The notes under the pieces were generated by a model. It was not told the origin of the DNA. It was given only the letters and a program-made list of their open reading frames with translations, and made no database searches. A DNA stretch of 64,000 nt, from assembly GCA_010692645.1 (NCBI GenBank), contig JAAHGS010000018.1:86342-150341 (forward strand), written 5' to 3'. This DNA comes from Symploca sp. SIO2E9. Lineage in GTDB: Bacteria > Cyanobacteriota > Cyanobacteriia > Cyanobacteriales > Coleofasciculaceae. Position numbers and translations under genes: made by a program. Positions 55,827-63,607 of this stretch are shown here, in pieces. The stretch's first letter is position 1; each line of letters starts with the position of its first letter.

Positions 55827-56000
55827 AGCAGAATCTCTCAGGTTTTAGTTTCAGACTTTATGTATTTTAATATTGGTTTACCAAAATAAACCGGCGAGGT
55901 ATTTATTCACCTTAACTATAGACAAGAATTTCCTACTGGACATCTCAAGAACCTTTAGCACCAGCTAGCACTTCTGGAAGTCCGGAACTGCTACTTTCTA

Positions 56001-56074
56001 CGGGACTGACGGGGCTCGAACCCGCAACTTCCGCCGTGACAGGGCGGTGCTCTAACCAATTGAACTACAGTCCC
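56001..56074 (-). tRNA. tRNA-Asp (GTC)
   Basis: 74 nt on the complement. GGGACTG/CAGTCCC acceptor with discriminator G, D-arm GTTCAATTGGTTAGAGC, anticodon stem CCGCC/GGCGG enclosing CTGTCAC (anticodon GTC), T-arm GCGGGTTCGAGCCCCGT. CCA is not encoded. Confidence 0.96.
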
Positions 56075-56186
56075 AATCTCATAGCCGGATTCCATTATCT
56101 ATAACTTTCTTTGATTTGTCAAGTAGTATGAGGTTTAGCTAAGAAATTACTGAATCACCATTGTCACCCAAGTAATCAGTTTAACT

Positions 56187-56275
56187 AGGGCTTGCTGAAT
56201 TAATCTAGAAGGCATGCAAGACTTGGGTTGGGGATTGAGGGGGGTCAATGCTACTTTTGCAAGAGGTCTTATTTA
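56187..56275. repeat. Possible insertion-element remnant
   Basis: Begins AGGGCTTGCTGAA and ends CTTTTGCAAGAGGTCT. The first sequence recurs at 30286 (AGGGCTTGCTGAAG) and the second, inverted, at 27263 (AGACCTCTTGCAAAAGT). The two ends are weak inverted repeats of each other around CTTGC. Suggests dead transposon ends. Confidence 0.35.
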
Positions 56276-56308
56276 TTACTTATTACTTATTACTTATTAC
56301 TTATTACT
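56271..56308. repeat. Heptamer tandem repeat (TTACTTA)n
   Basis: About five copies of TTACTTA, the reverse complement of the 6751-6788 repeat. Confidence 0.85.
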
Positions 56309-56336
56309 CGGCATATTCTCTTAGATATGCGAGGCA

Positions 56337-57287
56337 TCACCTAATCTCGCGAGGCGCTGCCACACTCAAAATTTGCTGCTGCTGTTGTTCTGAAATACTA
56401 TAAACACCAGACCATAAAGCCAGCAATTTATCTGCTAGTTGTTGCCTCTCGATACCTATACCAAGGCGATTAGCCCCAAGACGCCAGTCAACCGGAATAC
56501 CAAGGACACTATTATAAGCACCAGACAAAGCAGCACACAGAGTAGCAGTCATCTGGGATTGATATCTGCTCAGGCTAGCACGGCTTACACAGAGTCGAAA
56601 ATCTTCTGGAGTATCCAGAAAACAGTAGAAAGCTAAGGCAATAGATATATCGGTAACAGGAGTAAACAGCTGATTTGGGCGCTGGAAGCCTCGGTACAGG
56701 TGGGTAACAGTGGCTTCTAAACTTGCGCCTTGTTCCCAGAGTACTTGTATCTTTTCTAGTTGCTGCACCAAGGGCGTTTTAGATGTTCCCAGATAGGCAA
56801 TAGTTTGGGGAATTAATCCAGCACAGTCAAGTTTTTCAGTCAGGGCAAGGCTAATTGCATAAGCCATAGCTAAAACACCCTCAGATATCTGGGCATCATG
56901 CTGCCAAATAGCTGCTGCCTCTAGCACTTGCCGTCGCAACTTGACTACATCTTCATGGAAAAATAGCGCTATTGGCAGCATTGCCACTGCCACCTCACTA
57001 CTTCTGGCAGTTGCCTTTGGCGATTGTAAAGACTGCTCTGGTGCGAAACAACGATTAACCCAATCTTCTAAATCAAACCTGCCACAACGAATTAAACTCT
57101 CACTGCCACAGGCAGCAATTTCACTCCAACCTGAAAGCCCCGGATGAGATTGGCTCTCCTTTAGTTGGGGCAATTTCAGTGAACAATTTCCTAAAACAGG
57201 CTCATACAAGCCTCCAGTTCCCAGAAATTCTCCTAGGAAGCTACCCACTAAAACTCCTCGAAATCGGCTCAACAGTGAGTACCGCAT
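56337..57287 (-). CDS. Diverged ADP-ribosylglycohydrolase-like protein
   Basis: A 316-residue all-helical protein. RFRGVLVGSFLGEFLG at the N-terminus and ALCAALSGAYNSVLGIPVDW near the C-terminus match the outline of the ADP-ribosyl-[dinitrogen reductase] hydrolase fold. The metal-binding motifs of active members (GDAxG near the N-terminus, paired Asp near the C-terminus) are not preserved, so it is probably not an active hydrolase. ATG at 57287 is chosen; the frame extends upstream into an ATGAACC-type repeat. The neighbour aroQ lies upstream on the same strand. Confidence 0.6.
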   Translation of the reverse strand: MRYSLLSRFRGVLVGSFLGEFLGTGGLYEPVLGNCSLKLPQLKESQSHPGLSGWSEIAACGSESLIRCGRFDLEDWVNRCFAPEQSLQSPKATARSSEVAVAMLPIALFFHEDVVKLRRQVLEAAAIWQHDAQISEGVLAMAYAISLALTEKLDCAGLIPQTIAYLGTSKTPLVQQLEKIQVLWEQGASLEATVTHLYRGFQRPNQLFTPVTDISIALAFYCFLDTPEDFRLCVSRASLSRYQSQMTATLCAALSGAYNSVLGIPVDWRLGANRLGIGIERQQLADKLLALWSGVYSISEQQQQQILSVAAPREIR

Positions 57288-57331
57288 CAATCCCCATGAA
57301 CCATGAGCCATCAACTATGAACAAACACAAT

Positions 57332-57802
57332 TCAGCTGCTATCCAATGTTCTCACGTGATTAACTAGAGCCTGTAACCCCAGTCGATAACTCTGTGCACC
57401 AAAACCACTAATCTGCCCAACTGCCACTGGCGCAATAAAAGAATGATGCCGAAAAGCTTCGCGCCGATAAATGTTGCTGAGATGGACTTCCACCACGGGA
57501 AGAGCTACCGCTGCTAAAGCATCTCTTAGAGCAACACTGGTGTGGGTATAGGCAGCAGCATTAATCAAAATCCCTTGATGCTTTCCTCTTGCCTGGTGAA
57601 TCGCGTCTACCAAGACACCTTCATGGTTTGATTGCAGCGCTAGGATTGTTGAGTGTAGTTTCTGCCCTTCCTCTTCTAACAGGCGGTTAATTTGATCTAA
57701 GGTAACAGAACCATAGATGCCTGGCTCGCGGAGTCCTAGTAAATTCAGATTAGGACCGTGCAGAACCAAGATGCTGATAGCCTGTAGAATCTCGTTAGTC
57801 AC
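57332..57802 (-). CDS. aroQ: 3-dehydroquinate dehydratase, type II
   Basis: A 156-residue shikimate-pathway enzyme. [20 protein letters not shown] (substrate loop, with the Tyr equivalent in IYG), [31 protein letters not shown] and [18 protein letters not shown] are all family marks. GTG at 57802 gives normal length and leaves 10 bp after the small gene upstream; ATG at 57838 would overlap that gene by 26 bp. The two genes form a tight pair. Confidence 0.92.
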   Translation of the reverse strand: MTNEILQAISILVLHGPNLNLLGLREPGIYGSVTLDQINRLLEEEGQKLHSTILALQSNHEGVLVDAIHQARGKHQGILINAAAYTHTSVALRDALAAVALPVVEVHLSNIYRREAFRHHSFIAPVAVGQISGFGAQSYRLGLQALVNHVRTLDSS

Positions 57803-57812
57803 AAAACCTATA

Positions 57813-57953
57813 CTATCGGCGACGAACCCCTGGCTCATTAACAGGGATAGGAATAAGCTCTGGTTCCGGCTCCGCCTCTGGGCCGAGAAGAGTTTCAATG
57901 AGCTTACGTGCCCATTCCTTCAGCTTTTCCAAAACCTTTTCTATATAATCCAT
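57813..57953 (-). CDS. 46-aa conserved cyanobacterial small protein upstream of aroQ
   Basis: [20 protein letters not shown], an amphipathic helix, is followed by a proline/glutamate stretch ([14 protein letters not shown]) and an Arg end. I recall closely similar short proteins directly before aroQ in other cyanobacteria. ATG at 57953 has GGAG 12 bp upstream on the coding strand. The helix could bind a membrane or partner protein; no function is known. Confidence 0.7.
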   Translation of the reverse strand: MDYIEKVLEKLKEWARKLIETLLGPEAEPEPELIPIPVNEPGVRRR

Positions 57954-58311
57954 TAAACAGAAAGCTCCTCTGAGACTACCTGTGTATTCTGTTGACACAT
58001 TTAACCAAGGGAGAGACGTATTTACTTCCGAAATCGCTAATTGATATTTTCAGGACAGCTTTTATATGTCTATCCTGATTAGGAAGGACGCCCAAGCTCA
58101 TCTGAACCTGTCTTTGCTTTTACCGACACCGTCTGGAACAAAGCCCATATGTTGTCTGTCATACAAGTACCAGACTAGCATACTCATCCCAATCATTTCC
58201 ATCCTTCTGCTACAAAAAACTTATACAAAGCTACTGAAACCTGCCGGAATCTGTACCTTTGATGTAGCAATCACCTCCAGAAGAGTTGATTGATTGTGGG
58301 TCAAAATTCCT
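57954..58311. other. Intergenic region without a convincing gene
   Basis: A 358-bp gap between the 46-aa gene and the DUF1517 gene (both leftward). A 75-codon rightward frame (58066-58293) has no protein-family character. It should contain the promoter of the small gene-aroQ pair. Confidence 0.4.
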
Positions 58312-59265
58312 TTACACCAGCTTCAAGTCTGGATACCCAGCCATAATGTCATCTGAGGTTAGGGTGTCATTTTCTGCTTGCGGCGTCCAGAGAACTTCGA
58401 CGGCAAGTAAGCGTTCGCTGGCAACTCCTCCAATTTGACGTAAGGCTTGATTAAGGTCTTCTGAAGAGTTGATTTTTTGCAGTTCCAGCTTGCCTTCGAT
58501 ACCCACCAAAATTGTGACAATAATGTATCCGCTTGATGCTTCTGTTACCGCTAGCTCGGTGTTGTTGTTCGATTGAGTTACCCCAGAGGTACCTAATCGA
58601 CGCTGATTGTTAAAATTGGAGAGAGTTTCTTCGGTAAACTTGCTGCGCTCGGCCAGTGACATTTGATTAAACTTGGCTTCGGCAGCTTCCAGAGCTGTCT
58701 GCTGAGACTCGGTGGCACCGTAAACCCAATATTCTGGGTGGCGCAGTAAAGCTAGGGTAGACTCTTGAAGTAGTTGTGCCCTGCCTGCTGCTGAGTCCGT
58801 ATCGGCTGTGCGCCCGAGTTCGTTGAGTTCCTTTTGTAAACCACGAGCATTTGAGATTAGACCAACTTGCAGACGCCCGACGGAAACCTTGGGATTACTG
58901 TAGCCATAGGGGCTTTGAGTACCGCTATCAGCTACGCTGCGAAAGCTCCGCACTAAGAAATTAGCAACTGCTATAAAAATCAGGATGCTGAATAAACCGC
59001 CAAATCCGCCACCGAAGCCGAAGAAGGGCAACAGAAAGGGAAATCCAAATCCTCCTCCATAACCGTAACCGCCACCAGCGCGGTAACCTCCACCACTAGG
59101 TGAATAACTGCGACTAGGGGCCCTGAAAGAACCACCCCCCATCCTACCACCAGTGCGAGCCGCTAAAGCACTACTGGCACTGCTCATTACTAGGGTAAAT
59201 ATTAACCCAAAGACAAATAGAGATTTTAAAAGTGGTTTGAGTTTTGAAAAAATTTTGTTGCCCAT
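58312..59265 (-). CDS. DUF1517 membrane protein
   Basis: A 317-residue protein with a signal peptide (hydrophobic about 14-34, ALAA), a glycine-rich region with many GGG/GYG units (40-80), a hydrophobic segment near 85-108, then the conserved DUF1517 domain: VSVGRLQVGLISNARGLQKE, LLQESTLALLRHPEYWVYG, and LLAVEVLWTPQAENDTLTSD. The family is widespread in cyanobacteria and chloroplasts, with probable thylakoid or plasma-membrane location. Function unknown. ATG at 59265. Confidence 0.85.
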   Translation of the reverse strand: MGNKIFSKLKPLLKSLFVFGLIFTLVMSSASSALAARTGGRMGGGSFRAPSRSYSPSGGGYRAGGGYGYGGGFGFPFLLPFFGFGGGFGGLFSILIFIAVANFLVRSFRSVADSGTQSPYGYSNPKVSVGRLQVGLISNARGLQKELNELGRTADTDSAAGRAQLLQESTLALLRHPEYWVYGATESQQTALEAAEAKFNQMSLAERSKFTEETLSNFNNQRRLGTSGVTQSNNNTELAVTEASSGYIIVTILVGIEGKLELQKINSSEDLNQALRQIGGVASERLLAVEVLWTPQAENDTLTSDDIMAGYPDLKLV

Positions 59266-59348
59266 AAAAAAAGTTCTGTTATCTTAATCCGAATCGTTCA
59301 TGGCAATGAACAATGAACCATGAAACATCAGAGTTCTAATCATATAAA

Positions 59349-59570
59349 CTAACCACCTCCGACAATGGTGACAATTTCAAGCTTATCGCCTTCTTGCATC
59401 TTAGTCTCGAACCAAAACTGCCTGTGGAGAATTTCCCCATTATATTCCACTGCCACCATGCGCGGGTTTAAGTCTAGTTGTTCTAGTAGCTGAAGTAGTG
59501 GAATTTGAGGATGACAGTTGTGGGGCTTACCGTTAACTTGAAGACTAATTTGATCAGTTTTGTTAGACAT
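59349..59570 (-). CDS. thiS: Sulfur carrier protein ThiS
   Basis: A 73-residue ubiquitin-like protein that carries sulfur as a C-terminal thiocarboxylate for thiazole formation. LQVNGKPHNCHPQIPLLQLL, VAVEYNGEILHR, GDKLEIVTIVGGG, with the essential terminal Gly-Gly. ATG at 59570 overlaps the thiE stop (59563) by 8 bp, so the two are translationally coupled. Confidence 0.93.
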   Translation of the reverse strand: MSNKTDQISLQVNGKPHNCHPQIPLLQLLEQLDLNPRMVAVEYNGEILHRQFWFETKMQEGDKLEIVTIVGGG

Positions 59571-60636
59571 GAGATTGAGAAATACTTGCTTCAAGGCGAC
59601 GGATGGTTTGCACTCGCGCCAGCTGGGAGATAAAATACTGTGTAACTAGAGTAGGCTGCTCGGCCTGCATGATTGCACGGACAACTGCAACTCGCTGGGC
59701 ACCAACATTGAGAACCTCGTTCAAGTTCTTGGTGTCAATTCCTCCGATTGCGAACCAGGGAATAGAAGCATTCTGAGCAGCGTATTTGACATAATCAATA
59801 CCAGCTGCTGGCTTGTCAGCCTTAGTTGGGGTCTCATACACTGGTCCAACACCAATGTAATCAGCGCCTTCATTGATCGCTCGTTGCATTTCATCAGCGT
59901 TAGTGGTGGAACGACCAATTAGGCGCTGTGATCCAAGTAATTGCCGCGCTAGAGCAATGGGTACATCCTGCTGACCTAAATGGACGCCATCAGCATCAAC
60001 TGCTAGGGCTAAATCCACCCTGTCATTCATAATAAACAATGCTCCGTAATGATGACACAGCTGACGCAGTTTCTGGGCATAGGAGAGTCTGAGTGCATCC
60101 TCAGCGATTTTCTCTCGGTACTGTACTAAGGTTAGCCCTCCTTGAAGGGCAGCTTCTACCGTAGCAAATAGTTGTTCAGAAGCAGAAGTTACTAAGTAAA
60201 GCTGCGATCGCTTTAATAGCTGATGACGATAGGATGAGAGCAAATTACTCTCGAGAGTATAAACACGATACCGCATCTGTTTGCATGCTGCTCCCATCTC
60301 TGGTTTATAAAGCTTGCTATATTCTTCGAGTACCCGCAATGCTTCTTGGATGCGACAAAAATTTGCCTGCAAAAGCTGTTCTATGCTGGCACGCTCCTCT
60401 TCAGCTGGATGAGTCAACTCAGTGCCTGGATCTCTAGGAGTATCACGGAATTGGCGCAGTTCCTGATTGTGCCAACTTGCTAACTCTTGGCGCATCTGCT
60501 TGCATTCACCAGCCATTGGGGCGTTACCGAGAGCAAAGCGATACCATTCTTCAATAATCCGCAAGCCTTCTCTAGCCCGGTCTAGATTAGCATCTAAAAT
60601 GCGGCAAATAGCTGACTCTTGCCATTTACTATTCAT
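59563..60636 (-). CDS. thiE: Thiamine-phosphate synthase, long cyanobacterial form
   Basis: A 357-residue protein. Residues 1-145 are the extra helical domain found in cyanobacterial ThiE (RILDANLDRAREGLRIIEEW, FCRIQEALRVLEEYSKL, a repeated motif). Residues about 148-345 are the TIM-barrel synthase with LYLVTS, TLVQYREK, LFIMNDRVDLALAVDADGVH, LGQQDVP, RSTTN, YIGVGPVYETPTK and FAIGGID. It couples HMP-PP and the thiazole phosphate to thiamine phosphate. First gene of a thiE-thiS pair. ATG at 60636. Confidence 0.95.
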   Translation of the reverse strand: MNSKWQESAICRILDANLDRAREGLRIIEEWYRFALGNAPMAGECKQMRQELASWHNQELRQFRDTPRDPGTELTHPAEEERASIEQLLQANFCRIQEALRVLEEYSKLYKPEMGAACKQMRYRVYTLESNLLSSYRHQLLKRSQLYLVTSASEQLFATVEAALQGGLTLVQYREKIAEDALRLSYAQKLRQLCHHYGALFIMNDRVDLALAVDADGVHLGQQDVPIALARQLLGSQRLIGRSTTNADEMQRAINEGADYIGVGPVYETPTKADKPAAGIDYVKYAAQNASIPWFAIGGIDTKNLNEVLNVGAQRVAVVRAIMQAEQPTLVTQYFISQLARVQTIRRLEASISQSHV

Positions 60637-60750
60637 TTACTGTTATTGTAGCGATTGGTAAGCCTCTAGTGGGCGATTTGTTGAACATCAGTGGAGAATG
60701 TATACGCATGGGCAGGGTAGTTGACGTAAACCACTCCCTTATTTTCTTAT

Positions 60751-60875
60751 CGTGACATACTCCCACACCAAATCAAAGATTACGGTGTGGGCGGGGAACA
60801 AGTAAGCAGACGCTCCAGACGCTCCAGACGCTCCAGACGGGGAGAATTAAAATTCCAACCAAAATTTCGCTCACC
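60751..60875. mobile_element. Composite: IS200/IS605-type hairpin joined to a truncated family A element
   Basis: The right part, from about 60798 (AAGTAAGCAGACG, then CTCCAGACG repeats, then AAATTTCGCTCACC), matches family A elements to within two bases of the right end. The left end (GGGTGAGCG) is missing. In its place stands CCCACACC, a 14-base loop, GGTGTGGG and GCGGGG, preceded by GTGACATACT, the IS200/IS605-type form. No target duplication remains. It fills part of the 426-bp gap before the kinase-like gene. Confidence 0.6.
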
Positions 60876-61062
60876 AGGCTCAGGGAAGATAAAAAGCAAA
60901 AAAAGGAGATATTGGCTCAAGTTGTCTCTATACTTCCCCATCTTCCTACTACTTCTACAGCTCCCATCCCAGACTGACCCTTAAAAAAGCGGCTATGCTT
61001 GAGAATACTAGGACTTTTGGGCAGTGTAGGACAGATTTTAGAGATAATTCTGATTTAAAAGT

Positions 61063-62058
61063 ATGGGCGAAATCGACCTGATCTATCTGATCTATTTAGT
61101 AGTGGGCTTGTTAGTAGGTATTGGGCTAGGACTATTGGGAAGCCGCATCACCAACCTTAGCAAGCAGCAGGAAGTTTCAAAGGTGTCAACACCTTTCATG
61201 CCGAAGGAGACACAAAATGGTAATGAACTCCATACTCTTGAGGAAGAACTCAAGCAAACTCAACTGGCTTACGAAATGGCAAAGACAATGAGCCAGTTTA
61301 AAGCGGGGTTTTTGGCGCGTACTTCCCACGAGTTGCGAGCCCCCCTGAGCAGTTTGATGGGCATGCACCAGCTCATTTTGTCTGATCTTTGCGATTCAAA
61401 AGAGGAAGAGAGGGAATTTATTGCCCAGGCAAATAACTCCGCCCAAAAGATGGTGAAACTTTTAGACGAAGTGATTACCGTCGCCAAAACTGAACACGGT
61501 ACCAGTCGCTTGGAGATTCGCCCTGTGCAATTGACGAGAGTTTTTGAAGATATTTATCGTCTGACTCACATGCAAGCAGCAAACCGTAATTTCAGACTTG
61601 AAATAGTTCCTCCTGATTCCGGAATTCATGTTTTAGCAGATCCCAGGCGTTTCCGGCAAGTGCTGGTGGGGATTGTGGACTCAGCTATTACTCAAATGGA
61701 AGACGGCAGCATTAAAGTTTCCTCTACTAACTCTCCATCCTCTGAGGAGATTAAGATTTTGATTGATATTCAATGCTCAAACCCCCTTTGGAGTGAACCA
61801 GTGGATTTGCTGCACTCGACACCTAAAGTTCACAATCAGACCAGTAAAAATAAAAACACTGAATTTTCTGCTTCACCTGGGCTAACTTTATTCATGGCTA
61901 ATACTCTTGTAGAAGTAATGCAAGGACGCTTGGAATTAATTGCGGTTCCTTACGAAGAACAGACTGGTGATTGTACCTCACAAAAATTTACTCGACTTCA
62001 GTGTTCTATGCCTCAGACTACTCCTGAGGCTTTAGAGACTGAGTTGGTACAGAACTAG
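61063..62058 (+). CDS. Membrane-anchored histidine-kinase-like protein, probable pseudokinase
   Basis: A 331-residue protein with one N-terminal transmembrane helix (about 6-27), a coiled-coil stretch (55-80), and a HisKA dimerisation part with phospho-acceptor FLARTSHELRAPLSSL (near 93). The following ATPase-like region is degenerate: the N box has IVDSAIT in place of LxxNAIKF, and no DxGxG (G1) or GxGLG (G2) is present. It probably cannot bind ATP normally, but could be phosphorylated in trans or act as a scaffold. ATG at 61063. It overlaps the convergent GNAT gene by 41 bp. Confidence 0.75.
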   Translation: MGEIDLIYLIYLVVGLLVGIGLGLLGSRITNLSKQQEVSKVSTPFMPKETQNGNELHTLEEELKQTQLAYEMAKTMSQFKAGFLARTSHELRAPLSSLMGMHQLILSDLCDSKEEEREFIAQANNSAQKMVKLLDEVITVAKTEHGTSRLEIRPVQLTRVFEDIYRLTHMQAANRNFRLEIVPPDSGIHVLADPRRFRQVLVGIVDSAITQMEDGSIKVSSTNSPSSEEIKILIDIQCSNPLWSEPVDLLHSTPKVHNQTSKNKNTEFSASPGLTLFMANTLVEVMQGRLELIAVPYEEQTGDCTSQKFTRLQCSMPQTTPEALETELVQN

Positions 62059-62608
62059 ATAGTATCTGGTTATACAAAACCATTGTTGTAGTGGAGTTAC
62101 ACTCAAAACCGATTCGTTCGTAGAAACTCTGCTGATAGGTAGTCATTAGATAAACTCTTTCTACTCGATTCATCCTAGGATGACTCAGCACTGTTTCTAC
62201 TAACTTACGTCCTAAACCAACACCCTGGTAATCTGGGTGAACCACAACATCCCAAATCGTTGCTCGGTAGATGCCATCTGAGGTTGCCCTGGCAAATCCA
62301 ATTAGTCGATTAGCTTCCCAAACACTGATCACAGGTTCACTATTTGTAACTGCCACTTCCAAATCCTCAATATTTCTCTGTTGAGCCCAAAAAGCTCCTT
62401 GGCGAAATAGTTCTTGGAGTTGACAATAATCAATTTGAGACTTGCGATCACAGAATTGAATATGGCTACAATCTCTATGTTCTTTTACCAGAAGACTTAC
62501 TTTTCCTGGAGCTGGGATTGAGTGAGCTTGAAGATTTGGCAGTAGGTTTGGTGATAAATCCACGGCTGCAGCTTTTGAGAAAGTGATAGCAGTATTCGGG
62601 TTTGACAT
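62018..62608 (-). CDS. GNAT-family N-acetyltransferase
   Basis: A 196-residue protein. The acetyl-CoA-binding core is clear at about 105-170: ANRLIGFARATSDG, IWDVVVHPDYQGVGLGRKLV (Q-x-x-G-x-G/A loop) and YLMTTYQQSFYERIGFE. The first 70 residues are variable. The substrate is unknown. It converges with, and overlaps, the kinase-like gene by 41 bp. Confidence 0.85.
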   Translation of the reverse strand: MSNPNTAITFSKAAAVDLSPNLLPNLQAHSIPAPGKVSLLVKEHRDCSHIQFCDRKSQIDYCQLQELFRQGAFWAQQRNIEDLEVAVTNSEPVISVWEANRLIGFARATSDGIYRATIWDVVVHPDYQGVGLGRKLVETVLSHPRMNRVERVYLMTTYQQSFYERIGFECNSTTTMVLYNQILSSSVPTQSLKPQE

Positions 62609-63240
62609 TCTTGCTGATTCCTTTAGTGATTTGAATGTTGAAATTGGCTTCAGGAAAAACTATAGACACTAGCCCAGGCAACTTGCTAGAGATTTTTAGA
62701 TTATGTCTAGTTTATGACGGGGAAATTGCTCAGTAAAACTAAACTCTGGCTCGGTACTAAGTTAGGAATTATCTCGCTTCTAAACTGCCTGTTATTTAAC
62801 AGAAGTTAGAGAAACTTTGCAGAAGTATTCAAAACCAAGCTAATTGCTAAGGGATTTTATTCGTAGATTGTTAAAAGTTAAGCAATTTTTTTTCTGAGCA
62901 TTGTTCAACAGGAAAAACCAGAGTGCCAGGGTAGAGGTTAGAAGGTTTTTTATACCCAATTGCAGTCTACCTTCTGGGGAGTTGAAAAGGAGCAATGGTT
63001 TGAATCCTAATGCTGAATACTCCCTTCTGGCTCCTGATTGCTGACTCCTGTATCTTTGTTGAAGATTGAACAATTTAGTAACCCCAGCCGTTACATTACC
63101 TCGGTTGGAAAGCTATCTAAATAGCTTGCTCTAGATCATACTGATGATAATTCTAGCGAGTTTCAACATAAGTGCAAGACCTTAACCATTGTTTGTCAGA
63201 GACCACTAACAAATACCTTCTAATAAATACTAAAGTTCAC
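62609..63240. other. Intergenic region without a gene
   Basis: A gap of about 630 bp. At 62844-62895 a loose hairpin AATTGCT..AGCAATT followed by T8 could be a rightward terminator or part of a small RNA. Around 63010-63050 is a weak CTCCTG/CTGACTC repeat. No open frame is convincing. Confidence 0.4.
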
Positions 63241-63266
63241 AAAAAAAAGACACCCACAATGGGTGT
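63241..63266 (-). terminator. Intrinsic terminator of rpmA
   Basis: On the coding (minus) strand ACACCCA, TTG, TGGGTGT form a perfect 7-bp stem followed by C and T8. It lies 41 bp after the rpmA stop. The best intrinsic terminator in the window. Confidence 0.85.
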
Positions 63267-63307
63267 TACTACATTCAGCAGTTACAGTCAACTGCCAGTA
63301 GCAATAT

Positions 63308-63607
63308 TTACGCTTGAGACACTGCCATTTCAGACTCGGCAGGCGTTTCAGTCGGCAACTCGTAAACACTTACTTTCTTGCGGCTTTTACCCCTTCTTTC
63401 GAAGGTAACAATGCCATCAATTAAAGCAAACAGAGTGTAGTCATTGCCACAACCAACATTTTTGCCAGGGTGGAATTTGGTACCGCGCTGACGCACAAGA
63501 ATATTGCCTGCCTTAACAAGCTGGCCACCATAGCGCTTGACTCCTAGTCGTTTAGCATTAGAGTCTCGACCATTGCGGGTACTACCAGTTCCTTTCTTAT
63601 GAGCCAT
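63308..63607 (-). CDS. rpmA: 50S ribosomal protein L27
   Basis: A 99-residue protein with [60 protein letters not shown], a complete bL27, with its flexible N-terminus reaching the peptidyl-transferase centre. GAGGA lies just before the ATG on the coding strand. rplU (L21), its usual upstream partner, is not found in the next 390 bp, where a transposon end hairpin lies. Confidence 0.97.
   Translation of the reverse strand: MAHKKGTGSTRNGRDSNAKRLGVKRYGGQLVKAGNILVRQRGTKFHPGKNVGCGNDYTLFALIDGIVTFERRGKSRKKVSVYELPTETPAESEMAVSQA

Noticed and set aside
58066..58293. 75-codon rightward frame before DUF1517
   Set aside because: No motif, no ribosome site; probably leader DNA.
59270..60700. TPP riboswitch near thiE/thiS
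   Set aside because: No THI-box-like conserved segments were seen upstream of thiE at 60637-60750.
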